Below, in pieces: positions 25,891 to 34,695 of a DNA stretch of 64,000 bases; positions within the stretch are counted from its first letter, which is position 1; each line of letters begins with the position of its first letter. This DNA is from Lacipirellulaceae bacterium. GTDB taxonomy: Bacteria; Planctomycetota; Planctomycetia; Pirellulales; Lacipirellulaceae. Under the pieces are notes generated by a model, which ran no database searches, had not been told where the DNA came from, and saw only the letters and a list, made by a program, of their open reading frames with translations. The stretch spans positions 62,001 through 126,000 of the forward strand of contig JAVJRG010000010.1 of assembly GCA_040218535.1 (NCBI GenBank). Direction: 5' to 3'. Made by a program: the position numbers and the translations under genes.

Positions 25891-27102
25891 TCAAACCCGA
25901 TCCGCTTCCTCACTTAACTTCGTCACCATCGTCTGGAGTTGCTCGCGGATGTTTTCCATCACGGGGTCGCCCTCGGTGCCGCGTTCTCTTTTGCTGCTCA
26001 CGGGGATCGCGTCGCCGACTTGGAGGACGACTTTCAGTGGGCCGTGGATGCGGACCTTGTCGGTAAAATCTTCCTCGAAGCGTTCAACGGTCTCCAGGAT
26101 GTGTTCCTTGATGTTTTTTTGGCTCATGCGAACGTAGTTTCGCGGATAGTGCGACATTTGTTGCACGTAATAGCACGCGGCCAACTGGCGCCAGCGATCT
26201 TGGCGTTCTTCCTCGTTAAGGCTGTTCTTGATCAGGTCCGGGAGGATTGCCGAGCGGAGAGCCTTCACGCGGGAGACGACGCTGTCTTCCGGGTCCTTGA
26301 CGTTCCATCGTTCTTCTAGCTTTGAGAGGACATCGGCGATCAGGTTGTCCATCCGTTCGTAAAAGTCGCCGGTACGAGCCCAGCCGAAGTACTCGATCTC
26401 TTTGAGCGAAAGTAACGCTTGCCCAATCTGGCGAATTCGCTGGACGATTGACTTGTGTCCCTGGTTGTACCAGGAGAAGTGGCCCTCGATTTCATCGAGG
26501 ACCGGCAAAACGGCTTCTTCCAATTTTCCTTGGAAGAAGTAGCGAATACCAATCGGGTGAATCACGACGCCGCCTTCCTTGTTGGCTTTCTCCCGTCGCT
26601 TGGCGGCAGTGCGAGCGATGAAAGAGACGCCGCCGATCAGTGGCATCAGTTGATCGTTATGACGCGAGATTGCCCCTTCAGGAAAAATCACCAACGGACG
26701 ACGGCCTTCCAGCAGGACTTCCACCGCTTGGTCGATGGCTTGACGGTCGACCCCTTCCCGGTAGACGCTGAAGCCGCCCATGCGTCGCATGACGAATTGG
26801 GCGAGCCAGCTTTGCTTAAACAGATGCCAGGATGCCATCGAGTAGAGATGACGGTCGATCTCACGAGAGAGCATGCCCATCGTCAGCGGGTCGGACATGC
26901 GGCAATGGTTGGGGGCGATGATGATTCCGTGGCCCGCCTTGACCGATTCGCGAAGCTTCTCCGCATCGCGGACCTCGACTTCGTGAATACCGTACGCCTT
27001 CCGAAGATGCCGCGTTAAGTAGTACTGAATGAGGGTCGGCCACCACTCGGCCGTGACCGGTGGGACAAATTCATAAGGTTCGTCGATGACGACTCGCTGC
27101 AT
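25891..27102 (-). CDS. 1-acyl-sn-glycerol-3-phosphate acyltransferase family protein (PlsC domain, 403 aa)
   Basis: The acyltransferase motifs are in order: APNHCRMSDP (HxxxxD, near residue 59), the GGFSVYREGVDRQ block near 113, and IFPEGAISRHND near 139. The family moves an acyl group to a lysophosphatidic acid or related lipid at the membrane face. The C-terminal half (about 200 residues) is an extra helical domain not found in plain PlsC, so the acceptor may differ. No clear transmembrane helix. ATG at 27102; monocistronic. Confidence 0.85.
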   Translation of the reverse strand: MQRVVIDEPYEFVPPVTAEWWPTLIQYYLTRHLRKAYGIHEVEVRDAEKLRESVKAGHGIIIAPNHCRMSDPLTMGMLSREIDRHLYSMASWHLFKQSWLAQFVMRRMGGFSVYREGVDRQAIDQAVEVLLEGRRPLVIFPEGAISRHNDQLMPLIGGVSFIARTAAKRREKANKEGGVVIHPIGIRYFFQGKLEEAVLPVLDEIEGHFSWYNQGHKSIVQRIRQIGQALLSLKEIEYFGWARTGDFYERMDNLIADVLSKLEERWNVKDPEDSVVSRVKALRSAILPDLIKNSLNEEERQDRWRQLAACYYVQQMSHYPRNYVRMSQKNIKEHILETVERFEEDFTDKVRIHGPLKVVLQVGDAIPVSSKRERGTEGDPVMENIREQLQTMVTKLSEEADRV

Positions 27103-27293
27103 TGAGGGCTCTCGGCTGTTGGCTCTGGGCTAGGCTGGGGGACTCTTACTCAACCGTTAAATCTCTCTGAATCGGTAGACCTTAGTTTGGATGCAAGGAT
27201 AACGCAGGACACGGTTCGCTGCCCAGAGCAGGATGGGCGTTTCGAGCCTAGTTTTCCGAGGTTTTACAGCGATGGAACGTCGATGTAACGAGC

Positions 27294-28235
27294 ATGAAGA
27301 AGTCGATCCGCAAAAAGATCACACCACGGCGAGAATCGGCCAGCCAGACGACGGCGGCTTGGCAGGAGAGCTTCGTGCGGTATCTCCGCACCGAATGCCA
27401 CCTTGCGGAGAACAGTGTGCAGGCTTACGAGCGTGATATGGCTCGCTTCTTTCAGTGGCTCGGCAAGCGTCGCCTCCAGGAGATGACGGTCAGCGAACTG
27501 GCCGGCTACTCGGGCTGGTTGGCGGAACAATCGCTAGCCCCCGCGAGCGTCAGTCGCCACCTGGCCTCGCTGAAGGTTTTCTTTCGCTTCTTGCAGCTTG
27601 AAGGTGTGCTCAAGGACAACCAAGCCGAGTTGTTGACGAGCCAGAAACTGTGGCAGCGAATTCCACAAGTGCTTTCCGCTGGGGAAGTCGATGATTTGCT
27701 GACGGCTCCCAAGCCGTTTGATGGACTCTGGCGGAGGGATCGGGCATTGCTGGAAATGTTGTACGCGACCGGTTGCCGCGTATCAGAACTGGCTAATTTG
27801 AGGCTGCGGGATCTGCATTTGGAAGAACGCTACGCCCAATGCCGTGGCAAGGGTGATAAGCAGCGGATGACACCGTTGGGAACGCGGGCGGTCGAAGCGA
27901 TTGAAACGTACCTTCGCGAAGAGCGTGAGGAGTTGGCTGCGAAGAAAGCACCGCCTGAACCCTATTTGTTTCTTTCCTCGCGAGGGCGACGGCTAAGTCG
28001 CGAGAGGATTTGGGAACTGCTGAAGCGCTATGCCGGGCGAGTCGGAGCGCCGGCAGAGATTAGCCCGCACTCATTGCGGCACAGTTTCGCGACGCACCTA
28101 CTTGCTGGCGGGGCTGACTTAAGGCAAGTGCAAGAAATGCTGGGCCATGCGAGCATTGCGACGACGCAGATCTACACACACGTGGATCATTCGCGGTTGA
28201 AGAGTGTGCACGAAGCGTTTCATCCGCGGGCGTAG
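27294..28235 (+). CDS. Tyrosine recombinase XerC/XerD family (313 aa)
   Basis: An N-terminal SAM-like core-binding domain (AENSVQAYERDMARFFQWLG) is followed by the catalytic domain. All active residues are present: Arg162 (CRVSELANL), Lys187 (GKGDKQ), His259 and Arg262 (SPHSLRHSF), His285 (LGHAS) and the nucleophile Tyr294 (IYTHVD). Length and motifs fit a chromosome-dimer-resolving Xer enzyme rather than an integron or phage integrase. I cannot decide XerC versus XerD without a comparison. ATG at 27294. Convergent with the ExbD gene, 12 bp apart. Confidence 0.9.
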   Translation: MKKSIRKKITPRRESASQTTAAWQESFVRYLRTECHLAENSVQAYERDMARFFQWLGKRRLQEMTVSELAGYSGWLAEQSLAPASVSRHLASLKVFFRFLQLEGVLKDNQAELLTSQKLWQRIPQVLSAGEVDDLLTAPKPFDGLWRRDRALLEMLYATGCRVSELANLRLRDLHLEERYAQCRGKGDKQRMTPLGTRAVEAIETYLREEREELAAKKAPPEPYLFLSSRGRRLSRERIWELLKRYAGRVGAPAEISPHSLRHSFATHLLAGGADLRQVQEMLGHASIATTQIYTHVDHSRLKSVHEAFHPRA

Positions 28236-28247
28236 TCAAACTAAGAA

Positions 28248-28718
28248 TCACTCCTTCAACGGAGCGAAGCGGACCTTTTCGATCAGCTTGTGCTGCTCGC
28301 CTTCTTTTTCGTAGCCGGTGATGGCGGTCATCGCGTTCATCACGTAGCGATACTTGAGGTCGTAGTCGAAATCGATTTCCACCTCTTGATCGTTGGTGCC
28401 GGGCCCAGCGGCATCGTCGCCGGCGATAAGCCGGATGGCGTCCTGTAGTTCTTTGAAACTGGTGTAGGACTGGTCGCCCAGTTTGATGCCACCTATCTCT
28501 CCATCTTCTTTCGCGAGGAGATTCACTTTCAGTAGTGGCGTTTCACTCGGCGCGGCACTGGTCCCCGCGGAGGCCGGCATCCGGATGTTGAAGTCGCCTT
28601 CGGGGAGAACGATCTTAAAAGTAAACACGAAGAACACGAGCAGCTGAAACACGATGTCAATCATCGGAGTCATCTGCAAAACGATTTGATCGCGATGTTC
28701 GGTGTTGCGGATTCGCAT
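28248..28718 (-). CDS. ExbD/TolR family protein, second copy (156 aa)
   Basis: A single N-terminal transmembrane helix (about 19-38, TPMIDIVFQLLVFFVFTFK) includes the conserved Asp that carries protons in ExbD/TolR/MotB-like stators. A periplasmic domain follows. It is the last gene of a five-gene unit and is separated from the upstream ExbD paralogue by 12 bp. The two ExbD proteins differ greatly in the periplasmic part, so they may form a hetero-dimer in one ExbB channel. Confidence 0.92.
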   Translation of the reverse strand: MRIRNTEHRDQIVLQMTPMIDIVFQLLVFFVFTFKIVLPEGDFNIRMPASAGTSAAPSETPLLKVNLLAKEDGEIGGIKLGDQSYTSFKELQDAIRLIAGDDAAGPGTNDQEVEIDFDYDLKYRYVMNAMTAITGYEKEGEQHKLIEKVRFAPLKE

Positions 28719-28730
28719 GACGTGTCAGTT

Positions 28731-29198
28731 CTATCCTGCCTTGCCCAAGGTTGGTTCGTCGCTCTGCTTGCCGCGGAGGGCGAAACGTTCGAACTTTAAG
28801 TCTTGGCAGGTGTTAATGATCTCTTGAACGAGCCCCGCACGGGCGTCTTCGTCGGCTCGGATGATGACGGTCACATCGGCGAGGCTCTTGCTGGTATGCC
28901 GCTGAATGATCTGGCTTTCCAAGACAAGTTGGGCCCGCAGAGCGTCGGTGGTCGTGTGTTCCTTGCCGGCGTAGAGGAAATCTCCCGCGTCGGTTAGGTG
29001 GATCGTGAGGGGATGCTCGTAGGGAGCGACCGGCGGGGTGGCCAATTCGCTTGCCGGGAGGGTGACGCGTTGATCTTGCTCGACGTCGGAAAAGTTGATC
29101 ACCAGCATGAAGAAGGCGATCAACTGAAACGTCATGTCGATCATCGGCGTCAGATCGCCCTCGACGATTCCGCTGTTGGATTTCGATTTGATACGCAT
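28731..29198 (-). CDS. ExbD/TolR family protein, first copy (155 aa)
   Basis: The N-terminal helix (about 17-36, TPMIDMTFQLIAFFMLVINF) contains the conserved Asp. The periplasmic domain contains HLTDAGDFLYAGKEHTT and DVTVIIRADEDARAGLVQEI, typical of ExbD. It begins 8 bp after the ExbB gene ends and is followed by a second ExbD. Proton-driven energy transfer to an outer-membrane process is the known role of the family; the target here is unknown. Confidence 0.92.
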   Translation of the reverse strand: MRIKSKSNSGIVEGDLTPMIDMTFQLIAFFMLVINFSDVEQDQRVTLPASELATPPVAPYEHPLTIHLTDAGDFLYAGKEHTTTDALRAQLVLESQIIQRHTSKSLADVTVIIRADEDARAGLVQEIINTCQDLKFERFALRGKQSDEPTLGKAG

Positions 29199-29206
29199 TT
29201 TGGAAG

Positions 29207-30031
29207 CTAAGCCTTGGTCCCGGTTTTCTGGAAGCGGCTCATGAGGCCTTCGCTGACGATGCCGACTTCAAGAGAAAGCCGTGAAACTCGGTTGCGCAGG
29301 ATGTTGTAGATCGCCAGAGCGGGGATTGCGATTGCCAACCCGATGAAGGTTGTGAACAACGCCGTTGAAATACCTTGAGCGAGCGCCTGTGGATCGGGGG
29401 CACCCGTGGCTGTGTTAGCAATCAGGCGGAACGAGGTGATCATACCGCTGACTGTGCCTAACAGGCCAATCATCGGGCTCAGAGTGCCGATCAAGGCGAG
29501 ATAGCTGAGGCGGTGCTCCAGTCGCATATTTTCTTCCTCGCCAACTTCTTGCATCGCTTCGATCGATTCGTTGTACCCGCTGGAAACCTTGGCGATACCT
29601 GCCGAGAGAACGTGACCGAGAAACGACTCGTCTGCTTTGGCAAGTTCATACGCCTCCTGGTACTGTTTGGCGTTGAGATGTTCTTCAAAACCGTCGACAA
29701 GATCGTCGGGGATCACGTTGCTCCGCATTCCGCTGATGAGATTCATCACGAAAAGAGCAACCAGAATAAAGGAGATGCCCAAGAAGATCAGCCCGTAGAA
29801 CCAGCCGACCGCCCCTGCTGCCCAACTTAGGTAGCTAATCTTCTCTCCATCGTTGTTGGGTGCCTGCACGTCCTTCTCTGCCGCGGGTGCCGGGGCAGCT
29901 TCTTCCCCCTCCTGGGCGAAGCTTGGCGAATTGGCCATGCCGACCAGCAGTGCGACCAAAATGAAGAGTAACGAGGCGAGTTTTCGTGAAGGAGCAGAGC
30001 CGCCAGTGGTCGAACGAGTAAAGAGTTGCAT
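29207..30031 (-). CDS. MotA/TolQ/ExbB proton channel family protein (274 aa)
   Basis: Signal-like N-terminus, a Glu/Ala/Pro-rich segment, then a transmembrane helix (about 71-95, GWFYGLIFLGISFILVALFVMN). The ExbB core follows with IGTLSPMIGLLGTVSGMI and the last helix FTTFIGLAIAIPALAIYNIL. It forms the pentameric channel around the ExbD helices. The extra exported N-terminal segment is often seen in planctomycete ExbB proteins. First core gene before two exbD genes. Confidence 0.93.
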   Translation of the reverse strand: MQLFTRSTTGGSAPSRKLASLLFILVALLVGMANSPSFAQEGEEAAPAPAAEKDVQAPNNDGEKISYLSWAAGAVGWFYGLIFLGISFILVALFVMNLISGMRSNVIPDDLVDGFEEHLNAKQYQEAYELAKADESFLGHVLSAGIAKVSSGYNESIEAMQEVGEEENMRLEHRLSYLALIGTLSPMIGLLGTVSGMITSFRLIANTATGAPDPQALAQGISTALFTTFIGLAIAIPALAIYNILRNRVSRLSLEVGIVSEGLMSRFQKTGTKA

Positions 30032-30169
30032 GCTTGTTTCTCAGATTGTACGAGGGAGTTCGTAGAGGTTGCTAATGGGAGGATGAAATGCGTATAACCT
30101 TCATTGTAATCAAACGACGGTCAATTACTTTTCCGGGAAATACTTCTCGGGATTTACTCTCAGTGGCCT

Positions 30170-31240
30170 TCAACGTGATGCCCAGCGGCTTTCGGGGTAG
30201 CGCTCAGCCAGCTCTTTCGCTGCCTCGTCCGCCCGATCCGATCGCCCCATTTCTTGCCAAAGTGTTTTGAGTTCGTACAACGCCTGAGCATGTTGCTCAG
30301 CGGACTGTGAATATAGTAAGTCAACATGCAGGAATGAGAATAGGGCAGCCTGGGTGTCGCCCGCCTTCAAATAAGCGGAGCCCAGGGCGTTGTAGGCTTG
30401 CCCCAATAGTTCCCCGTCGTTCTCTGGGTCGGCTTCGTTGATGATCCCCTGCAAAGTGCTGACGGATTGACTGGCGTCGCCGCTGGCTGCCTTGCTAACG
30501 GCAAGTTCGAGGGTCGCGGCAAGTTTTAGCGGCTCCAGAGAGGCGCCAGTCTCAGAAGAATCGACGACACTTTGAAACGCCTTGGCTGCCTGAGCATCAT
30601 CGCCCTCGGCTTGCCAAGCTTTGCCGACCAACAATTCTGACCTGAGTTTGAAGTAGGGCGAAGGTGCCTTGGCGATCCGCTGGTACTCTTTCCTCGCGCT
30701 GGCGAAATCCTCATCTGCTAAATAAAGATCTCCGAGTAACTTAATTGCTTCGAGCGTATGGAAGCTCGACTTGTTGCCGGCGAAGAACTTCTTGATCGTT
30801 GATTGTGCGTCGGTCAATTTGCCACGGCCTGAAAGAGCAAGCTGTGACTTTGCAGCGACATTGAGAAATGCCAGCTCAGCACGGATTTCTTCTCGCCGGA
30901 TCTTCTTTTCGTCGATCTCGCTGAGAAGTTTTAGACTCTCCTGATGTTTACCACGGTCGGCGGCAGTGCGTGCTGCAGAGAGTTCCTGCGGCTCAGAAGC
31001 ATAGTAAACGCTGACGATTTCCTCGGTCGGCACCTGCTTCTCAACACCACCCTTGACGATTTTTACCCCCAACGGCGATGTCCCTTCGATCTTGCCGGTG
31101 TCAACGCCATTGCGGCGACGCACCCGATCGAGAGCACCCTGGGCGAACACGTTTTCAGCAAGAGTCGTGGTGATCACTAGGACCACGGCAACTGTGGATA
31201 AGGCTTTAGATCTCATGGCCAGAGCTTGTAATAGCTTCAT
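30170..31240 (-). CDS. Exported TPR protein linked to ExbB/ExbD (about 356 aa)
   Basis: Signal peptide (residues 1-34, TVAVVLVITTTLAENVFAQ), a small N-terminal beta module (SPLGVKIVKGGVEKQVPTEE), then about six TPR-like helix pairs, e.g. KLLGDLYLADEDFASARKEY and AYNALGSAYLKAGDTQAAL. ATG at 31240 is preferred over TTG at 31252. It sits upstream of exbB in the same direction. By analogy with CpoB in the Tol system it could be the periplasmic partner of the ExbBD complex; this is inference. Confidence 0.8.
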   Translation of the reverse strand: MKLLQALAMRSKALSTVAVVLVITTTLAENVFAQGALDRVRRRNGVDTGKIEGTSPLGVKIVKGGVEKQVPTEEIVSVYYASEPQELSAARTAADRGKHQESLKLLSEIDEKKIRREEIRAELAFLNVAAKSQLALSGRGKLTDAQSTIKKFFAGNKSSFHTLEAIKLLGDLYLADEDFASARKEYQRIAKAPSPYFKLRSELLVGKAWQAEGDDAQAAKAFQSVVDSSETGASLEPLKLAATLELAVSKAASGDASQSVSTLQGIINEADPENDGELLGQAYNALGSAYLKAGDTQAALFSFLHVDLLYSQSAEQHAQALYELKTLWQEMGRSDRADEAAKELAERYPESRWASR

Positions 31241-31269
31241 AAGTCTTCTCAATTTCTTTTTTGTCTTTT

Positions 31270-34200
31270 CTACATCTCGTTTTCAATCTGTCTCAACAAT
31301 TCCTCAAAGGCACCCTTCCACTGTGGTCCGCCAAGCTGAGGATAAAGATTCTTCATCGACACGATATTCTTCTTCGCTGCCGCGAGTTGAGCCTTCTGCT
31401 TTCCAGCAGGGCTGATCTTCGCAACCTGATAGCGGGCCTTCGCGATGTTGAACCTGGCTTGAAAAAACAACGATTCGTATTGCTTGACTCTCGCAGCCCC
31501 TTCAGGGCCGGCGGATTGAAATTTGCGTTTGTAGTGGTCTGCCACGGCTGCCAGCCGGAGCCAACCCCAGATGAGATTCTTCTTATTCGCCTGTGGTTTC
31601 GCCCCACGAATGGCTTGGTCAAGCAGTTGCGGCTTCTTCTGCTCGAAGCCCTGTCTTTGCAAGGTTTCGGCAGCGGCGATTTGCAGTTCGAGTTGCCCTG
31701 CCTTCTTCTTGAGGATTTCTGTGTATTGGTTGAGCGCTTGATCGAAATTCCCAAGAGCTCTCTCACAATCAGCGAGGCGTTTTCTCACGGCTAGCAGCGA
31801 GGAAGGCTTCGGGGCATACGACTTATCCTGAGCTGCCGAGAGCAAAATGGCGTTGTAGGCCTGCTTGGCTCGCTCGATGTAACGCTTTGAAGCTGCGCCT
31901 TCGAGGCCTTCGCCTAGTTGCAGATTCATCTGTGCAACCCAATTGCGAATCGCCCAGCTATCGGCATCGTCGCGGCTGCTGACGCGATCCAGGACATCCT
32001 CAAAAGCCTTCGCCACGCTATTCGCCTGGTCGTCCTTACCTTCCGCTTTCAACTGCTTCATTTGCGACTGCATCTGCTGAGCTAGGCTCAAGTAGATCTT
32101 CGTGAGATCACTGGTGCCTTTCTTCGATCCTCCAGCCGTTTCCTCCAAAGCGGCCATCAATTCTTGGGCTTGCTCACGGCGTGGTGGTTGGCTCGTGAGG
32201 GACGCCCGTAGGGCAACCTTGTAGACTTCCTCGATGAACTTGGCCGACTTCGCGGCAGCGGCACCGTCCTCAACGAGCGTCAATGGGCCCACGTTCTTGT
32301 GCTCGAGAACTTTCAACGCGGCGTTGGCGTCACCTTCGCTCAACTTCAAGCTGGCGTAGTAGAGAATCCCCACGAGAGAACTTGCGCTGGGAGCGCCTGC
32401 CTTCGCTTGCCCCTGGTAACCTTGCTTGAGGAGGCTACTGGCTTGCTTACGCAAGTTGATCGTTTCTGACGAAGCCTTACCCTCAGTGCCGCTTGCTGCT
32501 GAGTACTGTTGCCACAGTGAGGTGCCGAGCGCCAACTGGGCTGCCGCGCGATTGCCCGCTGGTAGCTTTTCCAAAAGTGCTTGAGCATCTTCGATGCGAT
32601 TGTCGCTCAGGGCGATCTTCATCAAAAGGTTGACGGCAGCACTTGCTTCCGGAGATTCGGGAGATCGCTGGGCCACCGCCCGGGCGAGGTTGGCAAGCTG
32701 TTGCGAGAGATAAGCATTACCACTTTTACCAGCGCCGCTAAGTGAATGGTTGTAGAGCTTTTCATAGGCGGCTAGAGCCACTTTGGCAGCTCCCGACTGA
32801 TAAGTGCTTTTTGGGAATCGCTCCGCCAGATGCTGTCCGAGCACTGCTGCTTCCTGCAAGCGGCCCTGGTCCCAATACATCCAGCAAAGGTAGTAGCGTA
32901 CCGCGTTGACATCTTCGGTGGCCGTCTGTGAGTCGGCCAAATCCAAAGCCGCTTCAAAAGCAAGCTGTGCGGTGGCGGCATTAGCCAGGACAGACTGCTC
33001 CAATTCCTCGACCGCACTTGGGTTGTTTTCCTTGGCCAAATTTGCGGCAAGTTGAGCCGACCTCATCATGTCGAAGGCGTTTTGCCCAGCCGCCCGCGCA
33101 TCTTCGAAGGTCTTTAGGTTCGCAGGTTTGGCATCGCCACCACCGGCACTTACCAAGCGTAGGCGGGCTTCCTGTTGAAACTCGTTGGGGCTTTGGGAGA
33201 CATCCCGTAGCAATACCCGCACGTCCGACTTGCTACCCGTGCCATCTGCTTTGCTCTTCGCTTCAAGGGCATCGGCGATTCGATAGGCCAATTCTAGCCA
33301 CTCAGGTTGATCGCGTTCGTTGCTTTCCGCCCGCTTGAGCCACGCTCGTGCGTCGGTGATCGCCTTGTCGAACTCCTTGAGCTTGATGTAGGACTCCGTC
33401 CGATAGCGATGAGCGCGAGCGGTTGCTTTGCGGAACTCGGCGTTTGCCGTTGGCACAGCGATGAGGTCGTCATAGCAGCCGATCGCCTCTTCGTACTTCC
33501 CCATCTGCTGGTAGCAACGCCCTTGAAGGACTCGGCTCAAATAGCCTACCGGTGCGTCGAGATCGTACTCGTCGAACAGAGCGTCGAATTCCTTGATCGC
33601 CGCCTTGAGCTTCTTTGTCTCGTCGGCTGAGCCGCTAGAAAATGTTGCAGCCTGCTCGAACTTGTAATTGGCAATCCGAAACTGATACTCGGCAAGCAGC
33701 GAACGCAACTGGCGACGCTCGGCTTTCTGCAAGTTGTTCGCCTGTGCCGCCTTAGGCAGTGCGGCGAGCCCCTGCTCAGCAAGCTTCAATAGTTGTTCAG
33801 AAGTCGCTTGCGCTTTTTCGAACCAACCGCGCGCCGTCTTCATCGCCTCGTCGCGTTGCCTTTGGGCCTGCGCAGGAAGCTTCCCACCACGCGCTAACTC
33901 GGTCAGCGCCAGTTGGTAGTAGAGCTTTGAACTCTCGCCGAGGGAATCGATAGCAAAGTCTGCCTGAGGAGTTTTCTTGGCAACTGCGGCTAGTTCTTCA
34001 GCCGCTTTGGCAAGGCGGCTCGTTCGCTGTTTCTGAGAACGGGTCGCACGAGCTTGGGCTGCAAGGGTCAGTGCTCGCTCGTAAGGAATCCGGTTCTTGA
34101 AGCCGGATTCCAGATTGGGCTTTTGAACGACCCAATCGAGAAACTCGAGTGCTGTATCATTCCAACCCTTGTTCCTTAACTCCTGAACGAACTGAGTGTT

Positions 34201-34326
34201 CGATTCAGCAGAGCAAAAGGATGGCTGTGCGATCCAGCCTACGATGAAAAGAATCAGAAAGAGCAACGGTCCACTGCTAGGTGACATGCTTCGACCGAGT
34301 TGTTCGCTCTTTCGATATCGCAACAT
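31270..34326 (-). CDS. Large exported TPR-repeat protein (about 1018 aa)
   Basis: A signal peptide (LLFLILFIVGWIAQPSFCSA) is followed by about 970 residues of helical repeats with TPR features, e.g. GRCYQQMGKYEEAIGCYDDL and CERALGNFDQALNQYTEIL. No catalytic domain. The start is uncertain: ATG at 34326, ATG at 34287 and TTG at 34335 are all in frame. It lies 29 bp before the smaller TPR gene, giving a TPR-TPR-exbB-exbD-exbD unit. A scaffold in the periplasm is the likely role. Confidence 0.8.
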   Translation of the reverse strand: MLRYRKSEQLGRSMSPSSGPLLFLILFIVGWIAQPSFCSAESNTQFVQELRNKGWNDTALEFLDWVVQKPNLESGFKNRIPYERALTLAAQARATRSQKQRTSRLAKAAEELAAVAKKTPQADFAIDSLGESSKLYYQLALTELARGGKLPAQAQRQRDEAMKTARGWFEKAQATSEQLLKLAEQGLAALPKAAQANNLQKAERRQLRSLLAEYQFRIANYKFEQAATFSSGSADETKKLKAAIKEFDALFDEYDLDAPVGYLSRVLQGRCYQQMGKYEEAIGCYDDLIAVPTANAEFRKATARAHRYRTESYIKLKEFDKAITDARAWLKRAESNERDQPEWLELAYRIADALEAKSKADGTGSKSDVRVLLRDVSQSPNEFQQEARLRLVSAGGGDAKPANLKTFEDARAAGQNAFDMMRSAQLAANLAKENNPSAVEELEQSVLANAATAQLAFEAALDLADSQTATEDVNAVRYYLCWMYWDQGRLQEAAVLGQHLAERFPKSTYQSGAAKVALAAYEKLYNHSLSGAGKSGNAYLSQQLANLARAVAQRSPESPEASAAVNLLMKIALSDNRIEDAQALLEKLPAGNRAAAQLALGTSLWQQYSAASGTEGKASSETINLRKQASSLLKQGYQGQAKAGAPSASSLVGILYYASLKLSEGDANAALKVLEHKNVGPLTLVEDGAAAAKSAKFIEEVYKVALRASLTSQPPRREQAQELMAALEETAGGSKKGTSDLTKIYLSLAQQMQSQMKQLKAEGKDDQANSVAKAFEDVLDRVSSRDDADSWAIRNWVAQMNLQLGEGLEGAASKRYIERAKQAYNAILLSAAQDKSYAPKPSSLLAVRKRLADCERALGNFDQALNQYTEILKKKAGQLELQIAAAETLQRQGFEQKKPQLLDQAIRGAKPQANKKNLIWGWLRLAAVADHYKRKFQSAGPEGAARVKQYESLFFQARFNIAKARYQVAKISPAGKQKAQLAAAKKNIVSMKNLYPQLGGPQWKGAFEELLRQIENEM

Positions 34327-34695
34327 ACGATTCAAGATTCAAGCTGGGTGCAGGGTGCGCCGATGCCGACTTCTGTGCGACTAGGCTCGCCAGGATATCG
34401 TTGCTTCGGCACCGCCGAATAGGCGTGCTCAAAAATAGACTGTTCCGTGCAAGCATTGTAGCTCACTGACAGTAGCAGGGCCACCGATGGGAAAAGCCTC
34501 GCATCGAAAACGTACCGCTCGTGGCAGGTTTTGACGGTAGGGAAAGAAAGGGCGGCGACTTGTCGATTCAGAACGCGTCTCAAAACTAGTACACCCTCAC
34601 CCTAACCCTCTCCCGCAAGCGGGAGAGGGAACAAAATATTACGTCCGTAAAGTCTACGCTGGCAGGTCCGAGCTTTTGGAGCCTACAATGGATCA
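34327..34695. other. Divergent intergenic region with a solo palindrome
   Basis: About 370 bp between divergent transcripts. Apart from the hairpin at 34592-34629 no gene is evident. It must hold the promoters of the TPR-ExbBD unit and of the plus-strand pair, but no clear boxes could be picked. Confidence 0.5.
34592..34629. repeat. Solo copy of the DUF559-cassette end repeat
   Basis: CACCCTCACCCTAA is followed by a perfect 11-bp stem CCCTCTCCCGC (34606-34616) with GCGGGAGAGGG (34619-34629). The order tail-then-hairpin is the same as the right end of the element at 18558-18644, but with a short loop and no gene. Confidence 0.8.

Noticed and set aside
27294-28235. Phage or integron integrase
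   Set aside because: No attachment-site repeats, cargo or phage genes nearby, and length and motifs fit a housekeeping Xer recombinase.
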